NCBI GenBank assembly: GCA_050181835.1
Contig: JBFXCU010000015.1
Span: forward strand, 1 to 64,000
Origin: CAILZL01 sp050181835
GTDB lineage: Bacteria > Pseudomonadota > Gammaproteobacteria > Steroidobacterales > Steroidobacteraceae
Direction of reading: 5' to 3'
Length of the DNA stretch: 64,000 nt
The position numbers were made by a program, and so were the translations under genes. Shown here piece by piece: positions 27,378 through 34,485 of this stretch. The notes under the pieces are model-generated. The model searched no databases. It saw only the letters and a list, made by a program, of their open reading frames with translations, and was not told the DNA's origin. Position 1 is the first letter of the stretch. Each line of letters begins with the position of its first letter.

Positions 27378-27737
27378 TCACACGGAAAATGAGGAGCCGC
27401 AACCACAAGTAGTAGTGGCACTGGGATTACGAATCACAAATTGCGACCCTTCGAGATCGTCGCGATAGTCAATTTCTGCACCAGCCAAATACTGAATACT
27501 CATCGGATCAATCAGCAACGTGACGCCCGCATTTTGCACTTGGGTGTCCCCTTCTTCGATATTTTCATCGAAGGTAAAGCCATATTGGAAGCCCGAGCAA
27601 CCTCCGCCACTGACGAACACACGCAGCTTGAGGTTGGGATTCGCCTCTTCTTGGATCAGCTCGCCAACTTTGTGGGCGGCTGCGTCAGTAAACAGCAAGG
27701 AAGGTGGTAAGCCAATATCGGTGGGTTCAGCAGCCAT
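27378..27737 (-). CDS. erpA: iron-sulfur cluster insertion protein ErpA
   Basis: 119 residues of the A-type carrier fold. The three ligand Cys are present: one in SGGGCSGFQYGF and two in the C-terminal TTCGCGSSF motif. ErpA delivers [4Fe-4S] clusters to apoproteins such as IspG/IspH. The N-terminal extension and the VTLLIDPMSIQYLAGAEIDY segment fit ErpA better than IscA. Last gene of a DUF6776-bactofilin-erpA group. Confidence 0.95.
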   Translation of the reverse strand: MAAEPTDIGLPPSLLFTDAAAHKVGELIQEEANPNLKLRVFVSGGGCSGFQYGFTFDENIEEGDTQVQNAGVTLLIDPMSIQYLAGAEIDYRDDLEGSQFVIRNPSATTTCGCGSSFSV

Positions 27738-27775
27738 AGGACCCTCTGGGGCAAGAAATTCGATCGAGGTGTAGT

Positions 27776-28213
27776 TTAGCCCAATTCGGCAGTGGGTGCC
27801 GACTTGGACGTAGCCATTGACGTAGCAGCGCCCGCTTCAGGCGAGCTAGCCGCAGTCGCAGGGATCAACTTGCCATTAATTTGGGCACCCATCGTCATTT
27901 CAATCAACCCGTAATACACATTACCGGACACCTTTGCGGTGGCACCTAATTCCACCCGTTCACTGGCATGAATATCGCCATTAACAGCGCCATTCAGTAC
28001 CACATTCGGCACCTGTACTATGCCTTCGACCAAACCGCCATCACTGATACTCAGGCTCGCAGCGACCTGTGGTTCTACCGAGACATTGCCACGAACCGTA
28101 CCATCCAGATGCAGACCACCCTTGAACTGTACGTCGCCAATAATCAGCGTGCCAGCACCTATTAAGGTATCAATATGCAGGGGTTTTCCAATCTTGGTTT
28201 TGCGTTTGAACAT
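27776..28213 (-). CDS. bactofilin (polymer-forming cytoskeletal protein)
   Basis: 145 residues. The central right-handed beta-helix (~15-115) has the bactofilin rhythm of short strands with buried Ile/Val/Leu (GAGTLIIGDVQFKGG, LHLDGTVRGNVS, VVLNGAVNGDIHA), flanked by a polar N-terminus and an Ala/Ser-rich disordered tail. Bactofilins form non-polar filaments that position cell-wall enzymes or DNA machinery. The ATG at 28213 overlaps the stop of the upstream DUF6776 gene (TGATG), so this start is preferred over one 11 codons upstream. Confidence 0.9.
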   Translation of the reverse strand: MFKRKTKIGKPLHIDTLIGAGTLIIGDVQFKGGLHLDGTVRGNVSVEPQVAASLSISDGGLVEGIVQVPNVVLNGAVNGDIHASERVELGATAKVSGNVYYGLIEMTMGAQINGKLIPATAASSPEAGAATSMATSKSAPTAELG

Positions 28214-28962
28214 CAACCTGTACTCAGTAACGGCTTTATCTGCCAAGCAAAATTCTGGCGTAGCACCTCATGCTGTGCTGCGCGCACTTCAACCAGCACA
28301 CTGCTGGGCTCAAATCCGGCAGGCAGCTCAATCTGCGGCTCTAGAACCTGAAAATAACGATAATTAAACTCTAACGGAGTGTCCGACTTATCAATCAGCA
28401 AATCAGTCACACTTAGCACGACCGGGTTCCCGGCGAGCATTCCACTCACCTGCATTGTCACTGTGCCACGCGCATTGCCAGTCGCGCTCATCGTCTGAAT
28501 CAATACCAGACGTAGCACATACTGCTCAGCCGCTCCACTTTGTTCAATTTCGATGCGCTGCACCTGTGGCACATTGGTCGCACCCGCAGCAGGAGTAACA
28601 ATGGCCTGATAAAAAGCCAAGTCCTGTTGTTGTTGCTGAATCTGGTTCTTCAGTGCTGTTACGGACTGCTGCATCGCGCTGCCAGCCTGCATCTGCACCT
28701 GCTTATCGAGTTGGGCATTACTGAGCTGTCGGCGCGCCTGAGCCAACTCATCAGTCAATTTGTTAATCCGCGTGGTTTGCTCCAGATACGCACGAGCGCT
28801 GTTGACAACACTGTAGCCCGCTTGCAAGCGACCAAGTTCAAACGTGACATAGGGCAACAAGACCAACAAAATGGCCAACATGACCAGCTTGGTGCGCCGA
28901 TGCCGTATCGAACGCTGCTTAATGATGAACTGCCCCGTATGTAGAGGCGAAAAGCTGGCCAT
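28213..28962 (-). CDS. DUF6776 family membrane protein
   Basis: 249 residues: cytoplasmic basic N-terminus, one membrane helix (~25-46), a periplasmic coiled coil (~55-115, rich in Gln) and a C-terminal beta domain with IEQSGAAEQYVLRLVLIQ. This is the family usually found just before a bactofilin gene in gammaproteobacteria, which suggests a joint role in cell-envelope morphology. No enzyme motif is visible. It is co-translated with the bactofilin. Confidence 0.75.
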   Translation of the reverse strand: MASFSPLHTGQFIIKQRSIRHRRTKLVMLAILLVLLPYVTFELGRLQAGYSVVNSARAYLEQTTRINKLTDELAQARRQLSNAQLDKQVQMQAGSAMQQSVTALKNQIQQQQQDLAFYQAIVTPAAGATNVPQVQRIEIEQSGAAEQYVLRLVLIQTMSATGNARGTVTMQVSGMLAGNPVVLSVTDLLIDKSDTPLEFNYRYFQVLEPQIELPAGFEPSSVLVEVRAAQHEVLRQNFAWQIKPLLSTG

Positions 28963-29107
28963 TGATGAGTCCTGAACCCTTGATTTATCGAGTAATTACT
29001 CCGTGAATGAAGCGACATTGCAGCACATCCCCTACAATGCCACTCCAGTCGCCACCACCAGACAGTCTTACGATAATGCGTAAGGCGCTATTTAACGCGA
29101 GCTAACT

Positions 29108-29545
29108 ATGTCCGGTCTTGCTGCCTACTTGCTGTACTTTAAAGCCCTGCATATTGTATTTGTTGTGACTTGGTTCGCAGGCCTGTTCTACTTGCCACGG
29201 CTGTTCGTCTATCACGCAGCCACTACTGACGCGATCAGTATTGAACGCTTCAAGGTCATGGAGCGCCGTCTTTACCTGATGATGAATATTGGTGCATCAC
29301 TCGCTATTTTGTTTGGCGTGCTGATGCTGGTGGCGGTTCCGAGCTATCTGCAGCTGGGATGGCTGCACGCTAAATTGAGCTTAGTAGCAATTCTACTTGC
29401 GTATCACCTATGGTGCCGACATCTGGTAAAGATGTTCGCTCAGAACCGCAATACGCATAGTCAGCGTTGGTATCGTTGGTTCAATGAAGCCCCCAGCGTA
29501 TTATTGATCGCGATTGTGCTACTGGCAGTGGTGAAGCCATTCTAG
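29108..29545 (+). CDS. hemJ: protoporphyrinogen oxidase HemJ
   Basis: 145 residues with four membrane helices. The HemJ hallmarks are the conserved His in FKALHIVFVVTWFAGLFYLPRLFVYH (broken by helices, His near 15 and 36) and the Lys/Leu in LHAKLSLVAILLAYH, with a C-terminal RWFNEAPSVLLI. HemJ converts protoporphyrinogen IX to protoporphyrin IX in many proteobacteria that lack HemG/HemY-type oxidases. Divergent from the DUF6776 gene. Confidence 0.9.
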   Translation: MSGLAAYLLYFKALHIVFVVTWFAGLFYLPRLFVYHAATTDAISIERFKVMERRLYLMMNIGASLAILFGVLMLVAVPSYLQLGWLHAKLSLVAILLAYHLWCRHLVKMFAQNRNTHSQRWYRWFNEAPSVLLIAIVLLAVVKPF

Positions 29546-29567
29546 GCGCAACAACAAGATTACGCAG

Positions 29568-30143
29568 TTATGTGGAAGCACGCGCTTTTCTGCGCAGGGC
29601 CAACGCGCATAGCGATTTTTCTTCCTGCCACCATTCCGGTAACGGTGGCGGCCCCTCTTCGAAGGCATGATTTCCCAATTCTTCCAGTGCCCGTGTATAG
29701 ACCGAACGCTTGAAGAAAATGACCTCGCGCACTGGCGACCAATACTCGGCCCAGCGCCAGCGATCAAATTCGGGCTGCTCCATTGTGGTGTCAAAGCGAA
29801 ACCGATCTTCAGTGCCGATAAAACGTAGCATGAACCAGCGCTGCTTCTGACCAATGCAGGTAACCTCCCTGCCATTGTGGCGCTGGTAATTTCGCGGCAA
29901 ACGATACCGCAACCAACCACGGGTACTGGCGACCAGCTCAACATCGTGCGCCTGTAGCCCAACCTCTTCCTGTAGCTCACGATACAGTGCTTGTTCTGGC
30001 GTTTCGCCCTGGGCAATACCGCCCTGCGGAAACTGCCACCCGCGTCCACCCGGACGACCACCGACAAACACCTGTCGATCATCCCGGATCAGAATGATTC
30101 CGACATTAGCGCGAAACCCTTGATTGTCAATACAGTCAGTCAT
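29568..30143 (-). CDS. rppH: RNA pyrophosphohydrolase (Nudix)
   Basis: 191 residues. RppH removes pyrophosphate from 5' ends of mRNA and starts their decay. The N-terminus GFRANVGIILIRDD and the full Nudix box (GGIAQGETPEQALYRELQEE then VGL) are in place, as is the RPGGRGWQFPQGG lead-in. It runs about 15-30 residues longer than the common form at the C-terminus. Convergent with hemJ, with the stops 22 bases apart. Confidence 0.95.
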   Translation of the reverse strand: MTDCIDNQGFRANVGIILIRDDRQVFVGGRPGGRGWQFPQGGIAQGETPEQALYRELQEEVGLQAHDVELVASTRGWLRYRLPRNYQRHNGREVTCIGQKQRWFMLRFIGTEDRFRFDTTMEQPEFDRWRWAEYWSPVREVIFFKRSVYTRALEELGNHAFEEGPPPLPEWWQEEKSLCALALRRKARAST

Positions 30144-30308
30144 GGCATGGCATCAATTTATTTCGCTAGATTGTTTCACATGCTACTACGCTCTGTCGTT
30201 CAATAATTGCAACGCGCAAACACTTGCCCCATTAAACACTCAACTTTCGTGACTTGTGCGAGCAGGCTAGGCTATGGTGCAATCGCTAACGGCTGCTGTT
30301 AACTCAAT

Positions 30309-31292
30309 TTGAAACCTCACCCAACTCTGCCGATTATTCTGCTGCTGAGCCTAGCCGCCATTGCTTCGCTACTTGTCGCGTTGTGTTCAGGCAGTGTCAC
30401 ACTGCATGCATCGGACTGGGTGGCGGCATTCAGTACCGACCAAGGCACTTCGTTGCAGCAGGCAGTACTCATTCAATTGCGCCTGCCGCGCGCATTAACC
30501 AGCTTTGCACTGGGTGGACTACTGGCACTGGCAGGTGTATTGATGCAGGTGCTGTTACGCAACCCGCTCGCCGACCCGTACATTCTGGGCAGCTCAGGTG
30601 GCGCGGCGGTGGCCGCATTAGCCGCCATGCTGTTGGGATTGAATGGCCTGCCAGTGGAGCTCGCTGCAGCCAGCGGCGCCTTCATCACCATTTTTCTGGT
30701 ATTTGCACTGGCTCATGCCGAAGGCAGTTGGTCACCGACTCGGTTACTGCTAACTGGGGTGGTGATTGCTGCCGGCGCCAGCGCACTGGTCGGCTTGTTA
30801 CTCACACTGGGCGATGAAACTAAGCTGCGCAGCATGCTGTTCTGGTTGATGGGAGAGATCAGTAACACGCAACGAGTTGCGCCGCTGTGGAGCTTATTGA
30901 TTGGCGCCGGCATATTGAGCTTTTTACTGGCACGCCACCTCAATGTACTGGCACGCGGCGAGTTGCAGGCCCAGAGCCTAGGCATGAATATAAAGCAAAT
31001 GCGCATTGGCTTATTTGCCGCTAGCGCGTTACTTACTTCTGCTGCGGTAACCACTGCTGGCAGCATTGGTTTTGTCGGGCTTATTACCCCGCATTTGGCA
31101 CGCTTGCTAGTTGGCACCGACCATCGCCGACTTGCCCCAGCCGCAATTCTACTAGGCGGTAGCTTGTTAACGCTGGCAGATACGGCGGCACGCACACTGT
31201 TCGCACCCCGACAATTACCAGTCGGCACGCTCACTGCCTTGATTGGCGTGCCACTGTTCTTGGGTCTAGTATTCAGAGGCCACAAACACTAA
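30309..31292 (+). CDS. FecCD/BtuC-family ABC transporter permease (orphan)
   Basis: 327 residues, about ten membrane helices, with the family signatures LRLPRALTSFALGGLLALAGVLMQ, NPLADPYILGSSGGAA, the cytoplasmic coupling helix near GMNIKQMR and the late GSIGFVGLITPHLARLL. Such permeases import vitamin B12, haem or ferric siderophores together with an ATPase and a binding protein. Neither partner gene is adjacent: rppH is upstream on the other strand and a GGDEF gene converges from the right. The start is TTG 30309, with no strong ribosome site. No cobalamin riboswitch was seen upstream. Confidence 0.85.
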   Translation: MKPHPTLPIILLLSLAAIASLLVALCSGSVTLHASDWVAAFSTDQGTSLQQAVLIQLRLPRALTSFALGGLLALAGVLMQVLLRNPLADPYILGSSGGAAVAALAAMLLGLNGLPVELAAASGAFITIFLVFALAHAEGSWSPTRLLLTGVVIAAGASALVGLLLTLGDETKLRSMLFWLMGEISNTQRVAPLWSLLIGAGILSFLLARHLNVLARGELQAQSLGMNIKQMRIGLFAASALLTSAAVTTAGSIGFVGLITPHLARLLVGTDHRRLAPAAILLGGSLLTLADTAARTLFAPRQLPVGTLTALIGVPLFLGLVFRGHKH

Positions 31293-32420
31293 CTAACTGA
31301 TTTTAACCAACACCAACTCAACGCGATTTCTACCCTGCTGCTTGGCTCTATATAGAGCAGCATCGGCGTCGCTAAACAACAGTTCGGAAAGTACCTTAAC
31401 GTCATGCCGCTCGACCAGCGAACCGGATAACACCGCAACGCCCACGCTGACAGTGAATTGATGCTGCATACCATCAACAAGCTGCACCGGCGTTGCACAT
31501 ACCGCATCGCGCATGCGCTCAGCCATATGCAGCGCTTGCTCTTTGGTTATTTCCGGTGCCAGCACTACAAACTCATCACCACCAAAACGGGCGGCGGTAT
31601 CGCTGTCACGGGTCTGATGCTTGATACGTTCAGCCGCCTCGCATAACGCCATATCGCCTGCCAGATGACCATATGTATCGTTGACAATCTTGAAATGATC
31701 CAGATCTAACACAATGCAAGCAAGCGTGGTATGCGCACGTCGGGCACGAGCGAATTCCTCTTTGAGACGTTCCTCCAAATAACGGCGATTATGCCAACCG
31801 GTTAAATAATCGGTCACACCGCTCAGCACCAGACGCGCACGATTTAGGGTATTTTCCAGAGCGAAGCTGGCGGTTGCACCTAGATGCGATAAAAAATCCG
31901 TAGCCAACTGCCGCGTAAAGCGCAGCTCGTCCTGACTACCAAAACAAATGCATCCCTGCAGCTGTTGTTGTCGCCACAAGGGAATGAGCGCAATGCTTTT
32001 TATGCCACCAGCATCACTACCCTCCGCCCCCTTGAACAAATAGTCATGACGTGGGGCAGAATAAGGCCCCAGCCAGGGGTGCGTATGCAACTGAAACCAC
32101 GTATTGATCTTTGCAGGTTTTTCAAAAAAAATGACTCGCGGGTACGCTGTCAATTGCACCTTGGCGGCCAACAACGAATGTCTAATCTCGTGCTGCGGAT
32201 CAATCAGCACCAACGTTACACACTGCAGACTGTAAGACACCGCCAAGCGATTACAGATAACATCAAACAACTCGCTAAGGCCATCAGTCTTGAGTAGCTC
32301 TAGCTCACGTTGCTGAGTTTTTTTTAGCAATCGTTCGTTATGACTGGCTTCGTCCATTAACGCCGAAATACGGCGACGCAACCGTAATACTTCGGCTTCC
32401 AGCTCAGGTGTGGCCATCAA
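31293..32420 (-). CDS. DUF484/GAF-GGDEF diguanylate cyclase
   Basis: 375 residues. An N-terminal coiled coil (~1-45) and a DUF484/GAF-like sensory domain (~50-200) precede a GGDEF domain (~205-370) with the intact active site ARFGGDEFVVL and the DLDHFKIVNDTYGH metal and base-binding segment. It should make cyclic-di-GMP. The inhibitory RxxD is not obvious. The start overlaps the tyrA stop by four bases, so expression is tied to tyrA; a functional link is not evident. Confidence 0.9.
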   Translation of the reverse strand: MMATPELEAEVLRLRRRISALMDEASHNERLLKKTQQRELELLKTDGLSELFDVICNRLAVSYSLQCVTLVLIDPQHEIRHSLLAAKVQLTAYPRVIFFEKPAKINTWFQLHTHPWLGPYSAPRHDYLFKGAEGSDAGGIKSIALIPLWRQQQLQGCICFGSQDELRFTRQLATDFLSHLGATASFALENTLNRARLVLSGVTDYLTGWHNRRYLEERLKEEFARARRAHTTLACIVLDLDHFKIVNDTYGHLAGDMALCEAAERIKHQTRDSDTAARFGGDEFVVLAPEITKEQALHMAERMRDAVCATPVQLVDGMQHQFTVSVGVAVLSGSLVERHDVKVLSELLFSDADAALYRAKQQGRNRVELVLVKIS

Positions 32421-33520
32421 CCCTCCCTAATGCGCCCTGACAGATATTCACGGCCTTTCAACATCATTTCCTTAAATCCTTGCGCATCGTTATCGGACAC
32501 ACTGCGGCACAGCTGCTCAACAGCCGCACGCAATGCGTATAGCGACTCGTGGCCATAGTCATTGAGTTGTTGTATCTCAAAGTACAGCTCAGGACTTTCT
32601 TGCGCCACCCGAGTGGCAATATCAATTTGTGCGTCATAAGTAGTACTGGACAGCGATGCCAGACGCTGTGCGTTCTCACCACTATTCGCCAATGCTGTAA
32701 AAAAACTGATATTGATCGCATGCGACAAGCCCAACACATAAGCAATCAGTCGATCATGCTCATCCAGTGACATCACCACCTGCTCGGCCATGGTAGAAGC
32801 AAACAACTGCTGTGCCAACTGCAACGACTCACTGTCACCCAGATCAATAAAAATCACATGCCGACCGGTAAGCAAGTCGGTATCCGGGCCGAACATGGGA
32901 TGAATGGATGTGGCGCGCACCCCCGCGCTGCGCAATGCCGACAACCCGGCGCGTAATGGCGTTTTCAGCGAACCCAGATCAAATACCAAGCCTCGCGGCT
33001 TGCGTGCTGCCAGTTCCAGCAATACTTCATTGGATATTTTAATAGGCGTCGCCACTACAATTAGATCCTGCGCCAACGCATCGCTGCGCCAATCTGGTAA
33101 GTACGCCACACCTGTTTCCACCATAAGCGGATCAGCCACCGTCACCGTGTAACCTTGGGCCAGCAGAAAACTGGTGAACCAACGCCCCATCTTGCCGGCA
33201 CCACCAATGACCAGTGCAGTGCGTCCGGAACCGCGCCCCTGCGCCATCACCTGCTGGCGTTCCTGCGTCGTCAGCGAACTGCGGATCAACAATCGCATCA
33301 CTGCCTCTCCCAGTGCCGCAGAAATGCCATGCCGCGTCGCATTGTCACGCGCACGTAGCAATACTTCTCGCTCACGACGAAAGTCACGGGTTGGCAAGCC
33401 AACCTCACGCTTGACACGGGCAATCTCTGTGCCCAGTGCCTGACGCTCAGCAATAATAGTCAGCAGTTGCGAATCTAGCGCGTCAAGTTTGAGCCGCAAG
33501 TCATCCAGAGTCATAATCAT
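32417..33520 (-). CDS. tyrA: bifunctional chorismate mutase/prephenate dehydrogenase
   Basis: 367 residues. The AroQ-type chorismate mutase domain (~1-90) starts LDDLRLKLDALDSQLLTIIAER; the dehydrogenase part begins with the Rossmann motif VIGGAGKMGRWFT near 105, followed by SIHPMFGPD and DEHDRLIAYVLGLSHA. It converts chorismate to prephenate and then to 4-hydroxyphenylpyruvate for tyrosine. The fused T-protein form is typical of enteric and related gammaproteobacteria. Divergent from pdxH. Confidence 0.95.
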   Translation of the reverse strand: MIMTLDDLRLKLDALDSQLLTIIAERQALGTEIARVKREVGLPTRDFRREREVLLRARDNATRHGISAALGEAVMRLLIRSSLTTQERQQVMAQGRGSGRTALVIGGAGKMGRWFTSFLLAQGYTVTVADPLMVETGVAYLPDWRSDALAQDLIVVATPIKISNEVLLELAARKPRGLVFDLGSLKTPLRAGLSALRSAGVRATSIHPMFGPDTDLLTGRHVIFIDLGDSESLQLAQQLFASTMAEQVVMSLDEHDRLIAYVLGLSHAINISFFTALANSGENAQRLASLSSTTYDAQIDIATRVAQESPELYFEIQQLNDYGHESLYALRAAVEQLCRSVSDNDAQGFKEMMLKGREYLSGRIREG

Positions 33521-33583
33521 TAGGTCTCGTCAATCAATCACTTATCCTTTTACCCAGCACCACGCTCAGTAGCAAGCCCACCC

Positions 33584-34249
33584 ATGAACCACGCCGTATT
33601 TCTACCGGAACCGCTGCCCAATAACCCCTTGCCACTGTTTGCCGACTGGTTTGCCGACGCCTGCCAGCGCAAGTTACAACCTAACCCTGATGCAATGACA
33701 CTGGCTACCGTGGATGCTGATGGCAAACCTAGCGCACGCATCGTGCTATGCAAACAACTAGTTACGTCACTTGGCTACATAGTATTTTTCACCAACTATC
33801 AATCACGTAAGGGGAACGCGCTTGCTGCCACACCTTACGCAGCAACCGTATTCCACTGGGATCAACTGCATCGACAGGTGCGACTGGAAGGCCGCATCTT
33901 GAAGTCACCCGCTGCGGAAAGCGATGCGTACTTCAACAGCCGTACACTGGACAGCCAACTCGGCGCGTGGGCCAGCCAACAAAGCCAGCCACTTAGCTCG
34001 CGCCAACAACTGAGTGAGCAAGTTGCCCTTGCTACCGCCCGCTTTGCCCCTAACACCAACGACAAACAACTCTCTATACCTCGACCACCGCACTGGGGAG
34101 GTTATCGTTTGTGGATAGAACACATTGAACTATGGGTAGAAGGGCCGGGCCGGGTACATGACCGCGCCCGCTGGTCACGTGAGTTATTACAGAATGATGA
34201 ATACAGCTTTACAGCGAGAGATTGGCACAGCACGCGCTTGAATCCTTGA
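33584..34249 (+). CDS. pdxH: pyridoxamine 5'-phosphate oxidase
   Basis: 221 residues. It oxidises pyridoxine or pyridoxamine phosphate to pyridoxal phosphate with FMN. Signatures include NPDAMTLATVDADGKPSARIVLCK, FFTNYQSRKG (FMN-binding), the PHWGGYRL motif and the C-terminal WxxxRLNP ending (WHSTRLNP). Normal length. The tracrRNA terminator of the CRISPR locus lies about 105 bases downstream on the opposite strand. Confidence 0.95.
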   Translation: MNHAVFLPEPLPNNPLPLFADWFADACQRKLQPNPDAMTLATVDADGKPSARIVLCKQLVTSLGYIVFFTNYQSRKGNALAATPYAATVFHWDQLHRQVRLEGRILKSPAAESDAYFNSRTLDSQLGAWASQQSQPLSSRQQLSEQVALATARFAPNTNDKQLSIPRPPHWGGYRLWIEHIELWVEGPGRVHDRARWSRELLQNDEYSFTARDWHSTRLNP

Positions 34250-34354
34250 ATTACGAGGCGTCTTAATCTCTCTGCTCAGACGAAAAAACTACAGATCAAT
34301 ACCTAATCGGCAGTTTTTATGGGGCAACTTGATTAGTTTGAAACACCAGCAGGC

Positions 34355-34390
34355 AAAATTAAAAGGCCCGGCGGATTGCTCCGTCGGGCC
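34355..34390 (-). terminator. terminator of the tracrRNA
   Basis: On the minus strand GGCCCGACGGA pairs with TCCGCCGGGCC around a GCAA loop (one A-C mismatch), followed by TTTTAATTTT. Confidence 0.9.
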
Positions 34391-34449
34391 TGGATACGAA
34401 TCTTTCGATTCTTATTGTAGCAACGGCTCTCACCCCGGATAACCACAAC
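34355..34449 (-). ncRNA. tracrRNA of the type II-C CRISPR system
   Basis: Read on the minus strand, positions 34449-34414 form an anti-repeat. Compared with the 36-nt repeat at 39168-39269, 27 positions pair as Watson-Crick and three more as G-U, with one 5- to 6-nt internal bulge at repeat positions 8-13, as expected for processing. Next comes a small hairpin GAATC-GAAA-GATTC (34411-34398), then a GC-rich terminator (34390-34365) with a U-rich tail. The anti-repeat end CCGTTGCTACAATAAG matches my recollection of the N. meningitidis tracrRNA. The predicted length is about 95 nt. The gene points away from cas9 and starts 26 bases from its start codon. Confidence 0.9.
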
Positions 34450-34456
34450 GGAGTGG

Positions 34457-34485
34457 AGTATGAAGGAGGCATTGATGCAGGGCAA
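34457..34485 (-). promoter_or_regulatory. candidate tracrRNA promoter inside the cas9 start
   Basis: On the minus strand TTGCCC (34485-34480, 4/6 to -35) and CATACT (34462-34457, 4/6 to -10) are separated by 17 bases. A start about seven bases on would fall at 34450-34449, exactly the first base of the anti-repeat. Inference from sequence only. Confidence 0.5.

Noticed and set aside
30144..30308. Cobalamin riboswitch before the BtuC-like gene
   Set aside because: No B12-box (GCCACTG-type) sequence or matching fold was seen.
34414..34449. A degenerate third CRISPR repeat upstream of cas9
   Set aside because: It is a repeat-like sequence, but it is followed on the minus strand by a hairpin and terminator and has the bulge pattern of an anti-repeat, so tracrRNA explains it better.
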